DNA of 64,000 nucleotides, taken from positions 197,716,565 to 197,780,564 of the forward strand of contig CM060988.1 of assembly GCA_030765065.1 (NCBI GenBank), given 5' to 3'. This DNA is from Deroplatys truncata (taxonomy: Eukaryota > Arthropoda > Insecta > Mantodea > Mantidae). The position numbers and the translations under genes were made by a program. The notes beneath the pieces were generated by a model, which saw only the letters and a list, made by a program, of their open reading frames with translations, made no database searches and had not been told where the DNA came from. Of the stretch, positions 1 through 11,284 are shown piece by piece; the stretch's first letter is position 1; each line of letters opens with the position of its first letter.

Positions 1-210
1 TAAGTTATTAAGCCTGGAATGTTTTTGAGGGCATTCGTACTCAACAGTTTGACTGAAGCATGCTCCTGCATCCTATGTCTTACGCCTTTCATGGCTGGTT
101 TGGATCCTGCTGCCATGTACTGGTGGAGTGACAAAACTCTAACAAGCTACTTATTGGCAGGATTTCAAAATTTACAGCATTTTCTTCATTCTTGACAGTG
201 AATATTTTCT
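1..210. other. No recognisable feature
   Basis: I see no convincing coding frame, RNA gene or repeat here. It lies directly upstream of the Penelope-like fragment and may contain more of that element's decayed reverse transcriptase, but I could not align it by eye. Confidence 0.4.
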
Positions 211-1056
211 CCCAAAAGTCAGTCCTTTTTGGAACTCAAAATAATCAGAGACCAGGAGGAGTTTACTTTTGGAATCCACAGGAAATCAATACATATGGAT
301 AATTACATTAAAAAGAGGAATGCAATCCGGTCTCACACAGCTTGCAGTTATCAAAATTCTAATCCATGTCTGTCTAAGCAGGGAAGAATATTCAAAAGGA
401 TGCCAGTGCATACTGGAAATTGTAGCAGCAAATGGCTTCAAACCAGGTTCTATATTTAAGATGCTCAAACAAAGCAGTAAACTCAAAGAAATAACCCAAA
501 CTACTCTTGGTAGAATCAGTGATAGTAACTGGAAATCTAAAAAGTTCACTTGTCATCCGTGGACGTTTAGAAAATTTGAGAAAATATTCAATAACTTTGG
601 CATCCGATTAGGTCCTCAAAACAGATAACAACCTTAATAATTTGCTGAACAAACCACTTAAAAACACAATCGCAGATAACTCAAATCAGGAATCTACGAG
701 TTCAACTGTGAAAAATTCAACATATGCACAACCAAGAGAAATTTGAGCATCAGATTGAAAGAACACCAGCGAAATATAAGCAAAAAAACATACAAATCTG
801 CTGTATCACACCACTGTTGGTCTGAGAAACACAGCATTGGTTACAACATAAAATTACTGAACCTAGTTTCATCACTAGAAGTGACTATTTGGGAGAAAAT
901 ATTCATTGCCAAGAATGAAGAAAATATTATAAATTTTTATATCCCGCCAATAAGTAGGTTATTCAGCTTTGTCAGTCTACCAGTAGAAGATAACAGGATC
1001 CAACCCAGTCAGGAGTGGAGGAAGGATGCAGGAATGTGCTTGCCACCAAACTGCTG
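211..1056 (+). mobile_element. Penelope-like retroelement, 3' part (RT end plus GIY-YIG), decayed
   Basis: The first frame (from about 220) reads FLELKIIRDQEEFTFGIHRK followed by DNYI, the pattern of the C-terminal RT region of Penelope-like elements (FLDL.I.R...F.FGIYRKPT..D..I). After a frameshift the family's post-RT region follows, including LSREEYSKGCQCILEIVAANG. From 689 a third stretch starts with GIY and continues through RLKEHQRNISKK, SAVSHH, H-IGYNIKLL and WEKIFIAKNEENIIN, which fits the GIY-YIG endonuclease module at the end of Penelope-like elements; the YIG motif itself is eroded. At least two frameshifts separate the pieces and the 5' RT core is absent, so it cannot move on its own. 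Host domestication is unlikely given the breaks. Confidence 0.8.
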
Positions 1057-1670
1057 AAGATGGGGATGAATGCACTCGAAAACATTTCAGGTTTAGTAAC
1101 TCAGTAAGTGAAAGCTTTGTGTAAAAATAGTGTTACTCTTAATTCAGCATTTATAGACTTTACTTGTTTAATTGTTTAACCTACTTTCAGGCAGTATACT
1201 TCAATGCATGCTTTTTCCAATTGGATGGTTCTAAACAGAAACTTCTCAAGCATGTTTTCAAAATTGTGAAAAATTTCATATAAAGTGATTCTATCTAAAT
1301 GTGTTTAATAAACACCATTGCCAAGAGCAACGATTTTCAGTACAGTTTTTCTTAACCATGAATCACCTTTGTAGATTATCATTCTTTTTAAGTTGCTGGA
1401 AAAAAATACTGAGCTAGAGAAAGCTCATGTTGAAACAATGTTGTTCATATAACAAATATTGATTTCAATACAATCTTCCAACACAACTTGCTCCTTTTAT
1501 AACAGATATTGATTTAAATACTACCTTCTATCACAACTTTAATTTTATTCTTAATTACACAGAGTAGATCAGAGGACTTCATGATGAGAGACTCAATTTT
1601 TAAAAGAGTGCTAACATTACAATAAAGTCCAATAGTTTTCTTGCGTAATTAGATTTGTTAGTACATTTTA

Positions 1671-3425
1671 GAGTCTGGTGCTGACAGCAGTAGGAGAAGG
1701 TTGTGCAGAGTGAGAGCTGAAAAGTTGACAGAATGGAGGTGAAAACAGGAGCGGCAGAAACGGACCAACTAATGGAATCCAAGGAAAACTCAAGATTTGA
1801 AGAGGTTATGAAGAAGCAGAGAGAAGAGATGGTACAGCAGATAATGGATTACAAGAAAAAAATAGAAAATATAGAGAAAAGATTCGAAGCAGGACAGAGA
1901 AGAAAGACTTACATAATTTTCGGAGTGACAGAAGAATAAGAAAACCTAGAAGAAGTAGTGTACGCGATCATGGAAGGACTAGGTATAAAAACGTCTAGTT
2001 GGGAGATAGAGGACATGTACCGAATTGGAAAAAGAGGAAGAAAATCTAAACCCATTTGTATAAGAATAACAATGGAAAAAAAGAAGGAAATTTTAAGGAA
2101 CACCAGGAGGTTAAGAGGCTCAAAAATTTTTGTAGAGCATGACTATATGAAGAGAAACAAATTCTGAAAAAAGAACTAATTGCCAGGATGAGAGAAGCAA
2201 GAGCAGCCGGGAAAAAGGCAACTTTGAAAGGTTTAAAATTATTCGTGGAAGGAGAAGAATGGAGTATGAGTATGAGGAATGAACGAGAAAAAATGTGCAA
2301 ATGTCAGCAGAAACAATGGCCCAGGACACATACAAGTCAAAGAACCGAGAGAATAGCTGAGTTGACAGTTTGGAGAAAGGAGCAGAAAACAGCTGATGAA
2401 GTCACAAAATCAATAGATGCGAGAAACAACCATGAAAGGAGAACAAAAGAAATTACAGGAAGATCTAACAGCCATGGAGGGAGAAGCAGAGATAACATTG
2501 GTAGCAATGGCGGGGCCGGAAGAGATACAAAGGAGAAGTGGGGAGAAACTGACAGAAGAATACAGGGAGGAAGAAACAGCAGCTAGGGAGGGGTAGGAGC
2601 TAACATTGGTTGCAAAGGTGGGACGAGAAGAATTACAAAGAAGAAGCGGGGAGAAGCCGAGTGAATAGATGATCAGTGCAGCAAGAAATACGTATGCGGA
2701 GGAGGGAGGGGCATGAGTGAGAAGTGGGGAAATAATAAGAGAACGGTCAGTGAAGCAGAAGAAATTGCAAGAAGGAGGATATAAAATAATAGATTTGAGA
2801 GAAGGGAGGGTAACACTACAAGGGGAGGAAAGTGTTGACCCAGTATCCAGACGTACTAGACTCAGAAAAGCAATGGAGAAATTTATGTATCAGGATAAAA
2901 CAAAGAACAAATAGGGAAAGGGAATAAATTGATACAAAAGAAAATAGGAGCAAGGCAGGGATGTAAATTGAGTTCATATTAGTAATCTGTTCATAGATGA
3001 TATATTAGGGATAAAAATATGAAATTAGCATTATCCAGTAATAGGAGATTCCAGGTTCAGGATCATTATATCCAGATGAATTTATGGTAGGCACCATATC
3101 ATTAATAGGGTTACAAAAGCGATAAATGAAATTCAAGAAAGTATGAAAACTGGGGAATTAGGGTAAAAACCATAGAGATGAGGCTCTAAGAAACAAAACA
3201 AAGAACTTCAGAGAATAATAAGGAAGGTAAAGGGAAGAAAATGGTATAGAAAAGTAAGAGAAGTAAGGGCCGCTTAGTGAGCGAAAAGGCCAGGGAGCCA
3301 AGCAATCTGAGTGGCCCAATAAGAAAACAAGCAACAGACCAATTGTACAACAGATGTAGGGGTATAAATGAATATACATTGTATGTATTGTAAACATGTA
3401 CAACAAATTGTACAATAAATCTATC
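1671..3425 (+). mobile_element. Internally deleted LINE, copy 1
   Basis: The insertion is bounded by the 12-bp target-site duplication TAGTACATTTTA (1659-1670 and 3426-3437); copy 2 of the block has the near-intact empty site around 47568-47580. It begins GAGTCTGGTG, exactly as the LINE at 10011, so both reach the same 5' end rather than being 5'-truncated. It holds an ORF1 remnant, then jumps to the RT palm region (GARQGCK near 2950) and a short 3' end finishing ...TTGTACAATAAATC. Most of ORF2 is missing, and the ORF1-to-RT junction is the same as in the 10011 copy. A further deletion near 3160-3190 removes the thumb and C-terminus that the other copy retains. Confidence 0.88.
1733..2586 (+). 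pseudogene. LINE ORF1 protein remnant (coiled coil plus RRM-like)
   Basis: The reading frame starts MEVKTGAAETDQLMESKENS and runs through a charged, probably coiled-coil stretch into RRKTYIIFGVTEE, then an in-frame stop at about 1937. The same frame continues with YRIGKRGRKSKPICIRI, KKEILRN and LRGSKIFVEHDY, the RRM-like pattern common in LINE ORF1 proteins (IIFGxxE ... RxGK ... RPIxVxF ... KxxIL ... L+GxxI). A frameshift near 2170 moves the rest into another frame (2188-2586), which is rich in E, R and K. It would bind the element's RNA in an intact copy; this one is broken. Confidence 0.75.
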
Positions 3426-3437
3426 TAGTACATTTTA

Positions 3438-4500
3438 AAATAAACATTGCCAATGGCAGTTTCATTTCAAATACCTCAAGTTCTTCAATCTAGAGAAAAC
3501 TGTGTTTGTGACTAACAAATCGAGCCCTTTTAGTACCATGGGATAGAGTGGTCAACAGCCATTAAACTGCCAGATATGAACAGATTGGCTTTGAAAGTCC
3601 ATCCCACTGAGCATCAGAGCCAATCATGTCCATGTGCAACAATCATGGTAAAACAATTTTTGTGAAAATTTTGTGCTGAACTCACACCCTTGGAAACTTT
3701 CGAACTTTTTCCTTTCACTGCTAGGTTTATAATGGTACACCTTGGTTTCACTATAGTAAACAGCCCCTCAGTTTACAACTGTGTGTCGTGCACTTCGTTA
3801 TCACAATCAAGAATTATGTGCATCAGGTGTGATAAACAATTGCATACCAGGTGTGGAAACTAAATGTATATAAATTATTATATACTAATTTTTTGAGTCA
3901 CTTGTGTTGCTACATCATTTGTGGCCTAAATTTTAAAACAATCTTTCATTTGTTATACCTCAAACATTTTGAGTGGTGAGTTTTTAACTCATATTCTGAA
4001 AAGAGTATTTATACTATAAAAACATATTTTAGTATAACATATTACACCTCATATAAAATTAATATACATTACTACCATAATAAATGGGAATTACATTATC
4101 TGGGCCTTAAACATGTAACGTCCACCACTGTATCTATTAAACATAACTATTTTTACACAAATGTTTCATAATAGCTAATTCCTGCTTAAAATGGTTTGGC
4201 ATTTTACACCAGGTGGATGTAAGCCGCTTACTTTCTCAAGCGAATTAGATTGGCTCATGGCACTAAGAGGGTTAAATAATGAATTCATCACCGCATTTCT
4301 CCATATAAAATGACATTACTATAAAACAGATAGAACTTCATTGCATACCTACAGTTAATGATGCTGAACTGATAGTTCATGACATTCTAAAACTAATTCT
4401 ATGGATTTAATAACATTCACCACTCAGTGTTTTGATTACAATGCAGTCATCTGTGGCAGAGTAAACCTTTTAATGCAGACATAAGATTTGTGCGACTTTT
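3438..4500. other. Duplicated noncoding sequence downstream of the finger exon
   Basis: No coding frame is supported. The stretch matches the paralogous block (about 47580-47935 and 48595-49330), including shared tracts around CAAGTTCTTCAATCTAGAG. Copy 2 has about 650 extra bases, including a SINE, at the place corresponding to about 3790. It would be 3' untranslated or intergenic sequence for the minus-strand finger gene. Confidence 0.6.
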
Positions 4501-4509
4501 GCACTCACA

Positions 4510-4760
4510 ATGCAAACTATGTGCTTTAAATTAGATAGCCGAGTAAAGCTCTTATTGTAGTCATTATATCCATAAGCGTTCCATCCTCATGAATCAAACT
4601 GTGTATTTTCTTCTTGTAAAACATTAAATTTGTGTGGATTTTACTCCATGAATCAAAGTCTCTTTTCATTTGAATCATCTGAGTTAAGGCTCTTATTGCA
4701 AACATTACATTCATGAGACTATTTACCCTCATGAATTTAATCATGTGTTAATAAATGCAA
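4510..4760 (-). pseudogene. Degenerate C2H2 finger repeats beyond the stop codon
   Basis: On the minus strand the sequence repeats the finger-coding DNA in shifted frames: MFAIRAL is the out-of-frame reading of the CNVCNKSF codons, and HSLIHEDGT and IRALLGY recur at finger spacing. No zinc-coordinating set is complete. These look like two or three former fingers beyond the present stop at 4781, lost by frameshift. The same kind of debris lies below 49736 in copy 2. Confidence 0.6.
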
Positions 4761-4780
4761 TTTTGGACTAACCTCTTATT

Positions 4781-6308
4781 TCAAACATGTTTATGTGGCG
4801 TTTTACTCTCATGAACCAACCCATGTCTTTTCAAATGTGATAGCCGTGCAAAACTCTTACTGCAAACATTACATTTGTGTGGCTTTTTGCCCTCATGAAT
4901 CAAACTATGTATCTTCAAATTCCCTAGCTGAGTAAAACTCTTATTGCAAAAATTACATTTGTGAGGCTTTTTACCCTCATGAATTAAACTGTGTCTTTTC
5001 AAACTCCCATGCTCAGTAAAAAGCTTATTGCAAGCATTACATTTGTGTGGCTTTTTACCATCATGAATCAAACTGTGTCTCTTCAAATCTGATATCCGAG
5101 AAAAGCTCTTATTGCAAACATTACATTTGTGTGGTTTTCTACCCTCATGAATCAAATTGTGTTTTTTTAAATATCCTAGCAAAGCAAAGGTCTTATTGCA
5201 AACATTACATTGGTGTGGCTTTTTGCCCTCATGAATCAAACTGTGTGTTTTCATATGCCGTAGCTCAGTAAAGCCCTTACTGCAAACATTACATTTGTGT
5301 GGTTTTCTAACCTCATGAATCCAATTGTGTTTTTTTAAATATCTTAGCAAAGCAAAGCTCTTATTGCAAACATTACATTTGTGTGGCTTTTTGCCCTCGT
5401 GAATCAAACTGTGTGTTTTCAAATGCCGTAGCTCAGTAAAGCCCTTACTGCAAACATTACATTTGTGTGGCATTGTGCCCTGATGAATCCAAATGTGCAT
5501 TTTTAATTGTGATAGCCAAACAAAGCTCATATTGCAAACACTGCATTTGTATGGCTTTTTGCCTTCATGAATCACACTGTGTGTTTTCAAATTCCCTAAA
5601 TGAGTAAAGCTCTTATTGCAAACAGTGCATTTGTGTGGCCTTCTGCCCTCATGAATCAAACTATGTGTTTTCAAATTTGATAACCTAGGAAAGCGCTTAT
5701 TGCAAACATTACATTTGTGTGGTTTTCTACCCTCATGAATCAAATTGTGTTTTTTTAAATATCCTAGCAAAGCAAAGGTCTTATTGCAAACATTACATTG
5801 GTGTGGCTTTTTGCCCTCATGAATCAAACTGTGTGTTTTCATATGCCGTAGCTCAGTAAAGCCCTTACTGCAAACATTACATTTGTGTGGTTTTCTAACC
5901 TCATGAATCCAATTGTGTTTTTTTAAATATCTTAGCAAAGCAAAGCTCTTATTGCAAACATTACATTTGTGTGGCTTTTTGCCCTCATGAATCAACCTGT
6001 GTCTCTTCAGTGTTTGTTGCAGAGTGAAGCTCTTCTGGCAAATGTCACAGTTGTGTATCTTCTTTTCTTCATGAATCAAATCAGGCACTTTCATTGCTGA
6101 TTTGCCAGGAAATATTTTTCCTAAAGGCTTGCATTGTATTTCTGCATCCCTAATCAGAACTTGCTTTTTTGAAGGTAATACTGATATACAAATTTTACCA
6201 TTATCAACATCCTTCTTAGATCTGTGGGAAAAAACATTTTTAGCTGTTTGGGATGGGCCCATAGCTTCTACTCCAGGAGTTTCAGAGCAAACTGTATCTG
6301 CAATTAAC
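4781..6308 (-). CDS. C2H2 zinc-finger protein, terminal exon (15 fingers)
   Basis: The open frame is 493 codons from an internal ATG at 6262. It stays open back to 6308, where a clean 3' splice site (pyrimidine-rich tract then TTTTTCAG) precedes GTTAATTGCA, so this is probably a last exon and not an intronless gene. After about 70 residues without fingers come 15 tandem C-X2-C-X12-H-X3-H fingers of 28 residues, joined by HEGKKPHK-type linkers in place of the usual TGEKP. The protein ends HESKTPHKHV. Many fingers have Leu at helix position -1 (e.g. FALLRYLKKH), atypical for base contacts. Fingers 2-4 and 9-11 are identical. Such arrays generally bind DNA in the nucleus; the target is unknown. 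Upstream exons are not identified: splicing from 14709 directly would be out of phase. Copy 2 (49736-51429) is broken. Confidence 0.85.
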
Positions 6309-6814
6309 CTGAAAAATTATAAAAAAAATGTCATTAATTTGAGATATGAGTGTATACATAATTCACTAATAACCCTGAAAGGAAATTGGTATTCAGTTAC
6401 TAAAAGAGAAAATATAATGTCCTTGAAATCTATTCTGGATTATACTTCTGAAGGTTGTATGAATTAGTTATTTATTCATAAGTAGTTCCATCAAATACTA
6501 TTATTTGACACTGATCATACAGTTTAAATTTATCAATTGAAGGCAGTTATTTTGATGTGTGCTAGATTTTAAATTTCAGAAATTCCAGAACTTTAAAAAC
6601 AGGAAAACCTTTAGTTACACACTTTTAGGGAATACTTTTAAAAGGTTTCAAATCATAATATACCACTATTAGCAGTAGAAGTAATTTGTAAGAGTGCCAC
6701 AACCAAGTAACACAGTCACCCACTAGGCAGACCTTCTACCAGCATCACATGGCTCACCATATGTTTGACTTCTGACCGGAGGACAGCACAACTGTATACA
6801 CCCTGCAGTAGTCA
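6309..6814 (-). other. Intron sequence upstream of the finger exon, with 3' splice acceptor
   Basis: The acceptor AG is at 6310-6309 on the minus strand, preceded by a T-rich tract. The same acceptor, with the same first exon bases, is present in copy 2 (AG at 51431-51430). Conservation in both copies supports real splicing. The rest matches copy 2 intron sequence and shows no coding frame. Confidence 0.65.
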
Positions 6815-7114
6815 AAGGTTAAATTAAATTGAGTTATATTTATGGACTCCCTTTAACTGTTGTGGCCCTTAGTGCCCCATTCTATATTGGGCATGAAAGA
6901 CTGGTAATTTTGTTCACAGGTCTCTATATCAGGCTTGAGGTTCTTTTACATGCTGTAAATCTACGACAAGGGACCACTGGCTTTACTTCCCTTCCAAAGG
7001 AAGCCATGCTAAAGATTTTTATGCCCAAAAAAATCCATCACCCTCTGCCAGGTTTGAACCCACGACCTTGGGAACTAGAGGTTAGCATGGTAACCACTAC
7101 ACCACGGATGACGA
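6815..7114 (-). mobile_element. tRNA-derived SINE, family B
   Basis: This is a ~300-bp element flanked by the 9-bp target duplication CAGTAGTCA (6806-6814 and 7115-7123) and absent from the matching place in copy 2 (about 52500). On the minus strand it starts with a tRNA-like head containing an A box (GGTGTAGTGGTTACC) and a B box (GGGTTCAAACC). A ~200-bp body follows, ending near an A/T-rich tail (CTCAATTTAATTTAA). At least five other copies occur in this window. It is non-autonomous and would rely on a LINE. Confidence 0.85.
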
Positions 7115-9589
7115 CAGTAGTCATAGATGGACTGACAGTCCAAACAAAAGTATTTTTTTTCATTCTCTTGATCTTCCTTGGACCTAGGAATCATATGATC
7201 CAGCATCTTCCTGTAATCAGTAGTATCCTGTTATTCCTTTGTTTCATTCGGACTTGTATAATGGTTATTGAGTGGTCAACAATTCTGGACTGACAGTCCT
7301 GCCCGAACAACAACATTGGAAATTATCTGCATTGTTGCTGTTAGCAGAAATAGTAAGAGCTGTTGCAATCATATAATACCTTATTCTCAACAGTTTTCTT
7401 ATTATTAAAGTTTCAGTTTCTATTAGCCACGTCATCTTGTTATGTTCAGGTCCAGTGAATCTTTTTTGTTTTTCCAGAATAGACCCTTATGAAATGGACT
7501 CTGAAAGGATCAGGAATATTGAATCCTGGTGGGAGTGGTCTTGAAAATTTAAGCCTGTGACTGACTTGTATCACTCAAAGCACTGCAGCACCAATGTGTG
7601 CGTTTCATTCTGTTTACATTATTATACAGTGTCTGTGAACTCGAAACACAAGTAATATATTAAGAAACTTATAATTTCAGTAGAAATGGGCAGGATTTAT
7701 TCCTTTATAGAACCTATGAACTTAGTAAATTAATACTGAAACATAGTAAATTGTATATTTCCCATTATTTGCTTGCTATTTAGTTATAAATCATATGTTT
7801 TCCCAAGCAGACTCAAAATCCACTTCGACAACTACTAGTAGAAAACTTTGCATTACTATTGCAGGATTAAGAAGATAACCAAGTTCTTAAGTTTACCATG
7901 GGAGAGTTTCAATATCCTCATATGCATTTCTCCACAAATACCTTTAAATACTATATTCAGTACAAACATTTGATGCATTGAAATGAATTAAATTAAGAAA
8001 AAGAAAATTTCTGATTGAAATGAATGTAATCAAAGGAATCATTTGCTCAATGAGCTGATTTGAATCAAAATACAATATTTATTCAAACACTGATGTTTTA
8101 CTGACATTTTGTGCTTCAAAAATGATGTGAAACAAAACAAACTTTTCTCAATCTTACTTTGCCTTTTCATTATAGTTGATTTGGTGTCATTGCTACCAAT
8201 GAATAAAAGAATTGTATCACTAAACTCCAATGAAAGGTAACTAATCAGGGCAATGCATCCATCACTCCTTCAGATGTTGATACACACCACTGTTGAAAAG
8301 GTGTCTTTTCTGAAATGCTAGTATTCTCAGCTTAGGATCCACAGTTAGTGCAGAATAAATCCCAAAATGTACACATCCATTTATGGAAAATAAAAAAAAT
8401 AATACATTGTATATATTTCTTGTTAACAATTGAGCTACAACATCTAAATTTGATTGTATAAACAGAGATATGTGTAAAGCTTGATGGCATACTATACTAT
8501 TAACGTTTAATGAAGCTTGCAACAGGAGCAACATCCTGCTTTATTATCTGTACAAAACAAGAAAGAATCTGAGGCAGAGCTAGATAACACTGGTGACAGT
8601 TGCTCAACCAATAGCACCAGAGAGAGATTGCCTATTTCAAGTGCCATCCGGTCTCACTATAGGCTACGGTTTTTACTTATCAATTGTGCTGTTAAAATTT
8701 GTTAAGTACTCATCATTTATAGTATTACAGCTGAGCAGGACTAAAAATTTTGCATGAGACTGTCCAAAAGCCATCTCTCTGTGATGTTTCGTTGTTTAGT
8801 TTTGTGCTAAAGCAGATATTTATAAGAGTTACTGAATGACGACCATTGTACACCACCATCAGTAGTGTTGTGTTTATGTTTGGTCTGTTTGCAAGAGCTA
8901 GACCAGCTGAGTTCTGAGATTAGCAAAGTGACGATGTGTCAACCCCAGTTCTTAATTTGTTGCTTGCAATTTACCTTTAAGACAGTGTATTTACACGCAA
9001 AAGTATTCTTTATATAAGCTTAAACTTTCAAAGCTAGTGTTGTAAGTGTAGTGGTTTTAATTAAGTGTTTAACAATGATGAAAGCATGCCAGCTGGAATT
9101 GGCGCCAAGTGATTGGGGTGAATGTGTATGCTACATGGCCGTATCTTGCTTCACACGGTGTGTCTCATCTGCCAACGCAGTGCTCCTGTTGGCTCTCCAT
9201 TGGCTTGCTTCACATTTCTTCTCATTTTGCACGGATTATAGAACAGGTATGTTGTGACTGTTGAAGTATTATTAGCTTTGTTCTGTTTTGTGATGACAGG
9301 GATTCTTATGGAATAAAAGTACATTTTCTTTCTTTTGAACTGATGCAGGAGGTTTTACAAACTTCTAGACATGTTGCTAATTCTTCTTATGTTAATGAGA
9401 GCCAATTGTCATAAGGCTTTTATCCTTATAGATATTGAAATGTTGGTTCAAACCTTCTTGACATGCTAGATTAAGGTGCTTTTAAACATAAAAGACAGCA
9501 GTCTTAAAACTGCATAATGATGTCAAATTAAGCTTATTGCTTTCAGTGATTCACAAATTCATATTGCTGACAGTTATTTTACAACTGGA
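7115..9589. other. Duplicated intronic or intergenic sequence with a copy-1-only stretch
   Basis: No coding exon is supported. Up to about 8545 and again from about 9246 it matches copy 2 (52520-53890 and 53900-54200). About 8545-9245 has no counterpart there; it is less AT-rich, has a TATA-like TATATAAG near 9011, and ends at ACAG|GTATGT, which could be a plus-strand 5' splice site. It may be an insertion in copy 1 or a deletion in copy 2. A promoter plus first exon is only a possibility. Confidence 0.45.
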
Positions 9590-10000
9590 TAATTAAGTCC
9601 ATAGAGTATATTTGCTATTTTGAGGTGCTATATTTTTACTGTTGTTGGTTCTAGCACAATATATTGCCAGCAGACATTTTACAATGGTGGAGTATTTTTC
9701 CATGGAGTAGAGCTGTTGTTCTAAGCTGTTATACTCCCATTAGTCCTAGTTCAATATATTGCCAACAAACATTTTACAGCTCTGAACTATCTATCCATGG
9801 AGTACAATTATTGCCTTAAGCTGTTATATTTGTTATTGTCATTAGTCTCAGTTCAGCATGTCGTCAACTATATTTTACAATTGCGAAGTATCTATCTGTA
9901 GAGTGCATTTTTTGTTTGGAGTTGTTATATTGTTAATGTAATTAGCCCTAGCTCAGCAAATTGTCAACAGAAATTTTTCAACCCTCATCTTAGTTACTTC
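9590..10000. repeat. ~95-100-bp tandem repeat, about 4 units
   Basis: A core like ATCCATGGAGTAGAG followed by CTAAGCTGTTATA and then ATTTTACAA recurs at about 9598, 9700, 9793 and 9895. The same unit occurs about nine times in copy 2 (54230-55040). The units are diverged, so this is an old array that existed before the block duplication. LINE 10011-12283 inserted immediately to its right. Confidence 0.75.
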
Positions 10001-10069
10001 TTATATAAGAGAGTCTGGTGGTGACAGCGGTAGGAGAAGCTTGTGCAGAGCGAGAGTTGATGCGACAAT

Positions 10070-11100
10070 GGGTATAGACACGGAAGCATACAGAATGCAG
10101 ATATGCAGCTTAGGGAGAAGAAAAATTACAAAAACAGGAAAGATATTGATAGATTTCCAAGTATGGGTGATGGCAGTAATCCTGATGCTGACAAGTTAAT
10201 GGAATCTTTAAAGGCACTTGGAAAAGAATTAGGCAAAAAAAAATTGATAAAAATACAAGACAACTCAAGGAGGTAATGAAGATGCACAGAGAAGAGATGG
10301 AACAGATAGATTGCAGGAGAAAAATTGAAGAAACAGAGAAAAGATTCGAAGCAGGACAGAGAAGAAAAACTGTAATTTTCGGAGTGACAGAAGAAAACAG
10401 AAGCTTAGAAGAAATAGTATACGAGATCATGGAAGAAGGACTAGGTATAAAAATATTTCACTGGGAGATATGAGGACGTGTTCTGAATTGGAAAAAGAGG
10501 AAGAACATCTAGACCCATTGTTATACAAATAACGACAATGGGAAAAAAGAAGGAACTTTTAAGGAATGGCAGGAGGTTAAGAGGCACAAGAATGTTTATA
10601 GAGCAAGACTTCATGAGGAATAAATTTTGAAAAAAGAACTAATATTCAGAATGAAGGAAGTAAGAGAAGCTGGGAAAAAGGCATTTTTGAAAGCTTTAAA
10701 ATTATTCATGGAAGGCAAAGAATAGAGTATGAGTATATAGAGGATTGAACGAGAACAAATGTGCAAACGTCAACAAAAGCAATGGCCCAGGGTACATTTA
10801 AGTCAAAGAACTGAGGGAATAGCTGAGATGGTAGTTTGGGGAAATGAGGAGAAAACAGCTGATCAAACTACAGACTCGACAGGCACGGGAAACAGTCATG
10901 GAAGGAGTGCAGAAGAAAATAGGGAGGAAGAACCAGCAGCACGGAAGGGGAAGGAGGAGCTAACATTGGTTGCAGCGGTGAGTGGGGAAGAGATGCAAGT
11001 AGGGAGAAATGGAGAGAACCCAAGAGGACAGAAGACTACCAGTGCAGTAAGAAATGCGTGTGTGGAGGACAGAGTGATGCAAGTGATAGTGGGGAAGTAA
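10070..11100 (+). pseudogene. LINE ORF1 remnant of the 10011 copy
   Basis: The clearest part is 10276-10473, ending in RRKTVIFGVTEENRSLEEIV, the same RRM-like start as in the 1733 copy. Before it is a charged stretch with REEMEQIDCRRKIEETEKRF, a probable coiled coil. Stops and frameshifts break the frame near 10471 and 10720. A later fragment (10759-11100) corresponds to the Glu/Arg/Lys-rich C-terminal region (2290-2586) of the other copy. Confidence 0.7.
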
Positions 11101-11284
11101 CAAGAGTGAAAAGTGTTAGCGAAGTGGAAGAAATTGCAAGGAGCAATAATAGAGTTGAGGGAAGTGCCACAGACGGAGGAAAGTGTCGACCCGGTAACCA
11201 GACTTACTAGACTTAGAAAAGCAATGGAGAAATATACATATCATGATAAAACAAAGAACAAATAGGGAAAGAGGATAAATTTGA

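Noticed and set aside
5047..5271. Plus-strand ORF across the finger exon
   Set aside because: It is the antisense shadow of the repeated finger codons (YCKHYI, HESNCV at 84-bp spacing).
6829..7293. 154-codon plus-strand ORF as a membrane protein gene
   Set aside because: It is hydrophobic by chance and lies mostly on the antisense of SINE family B. The SINE part is repeated in five other places and the insertion is missing in copy 2.
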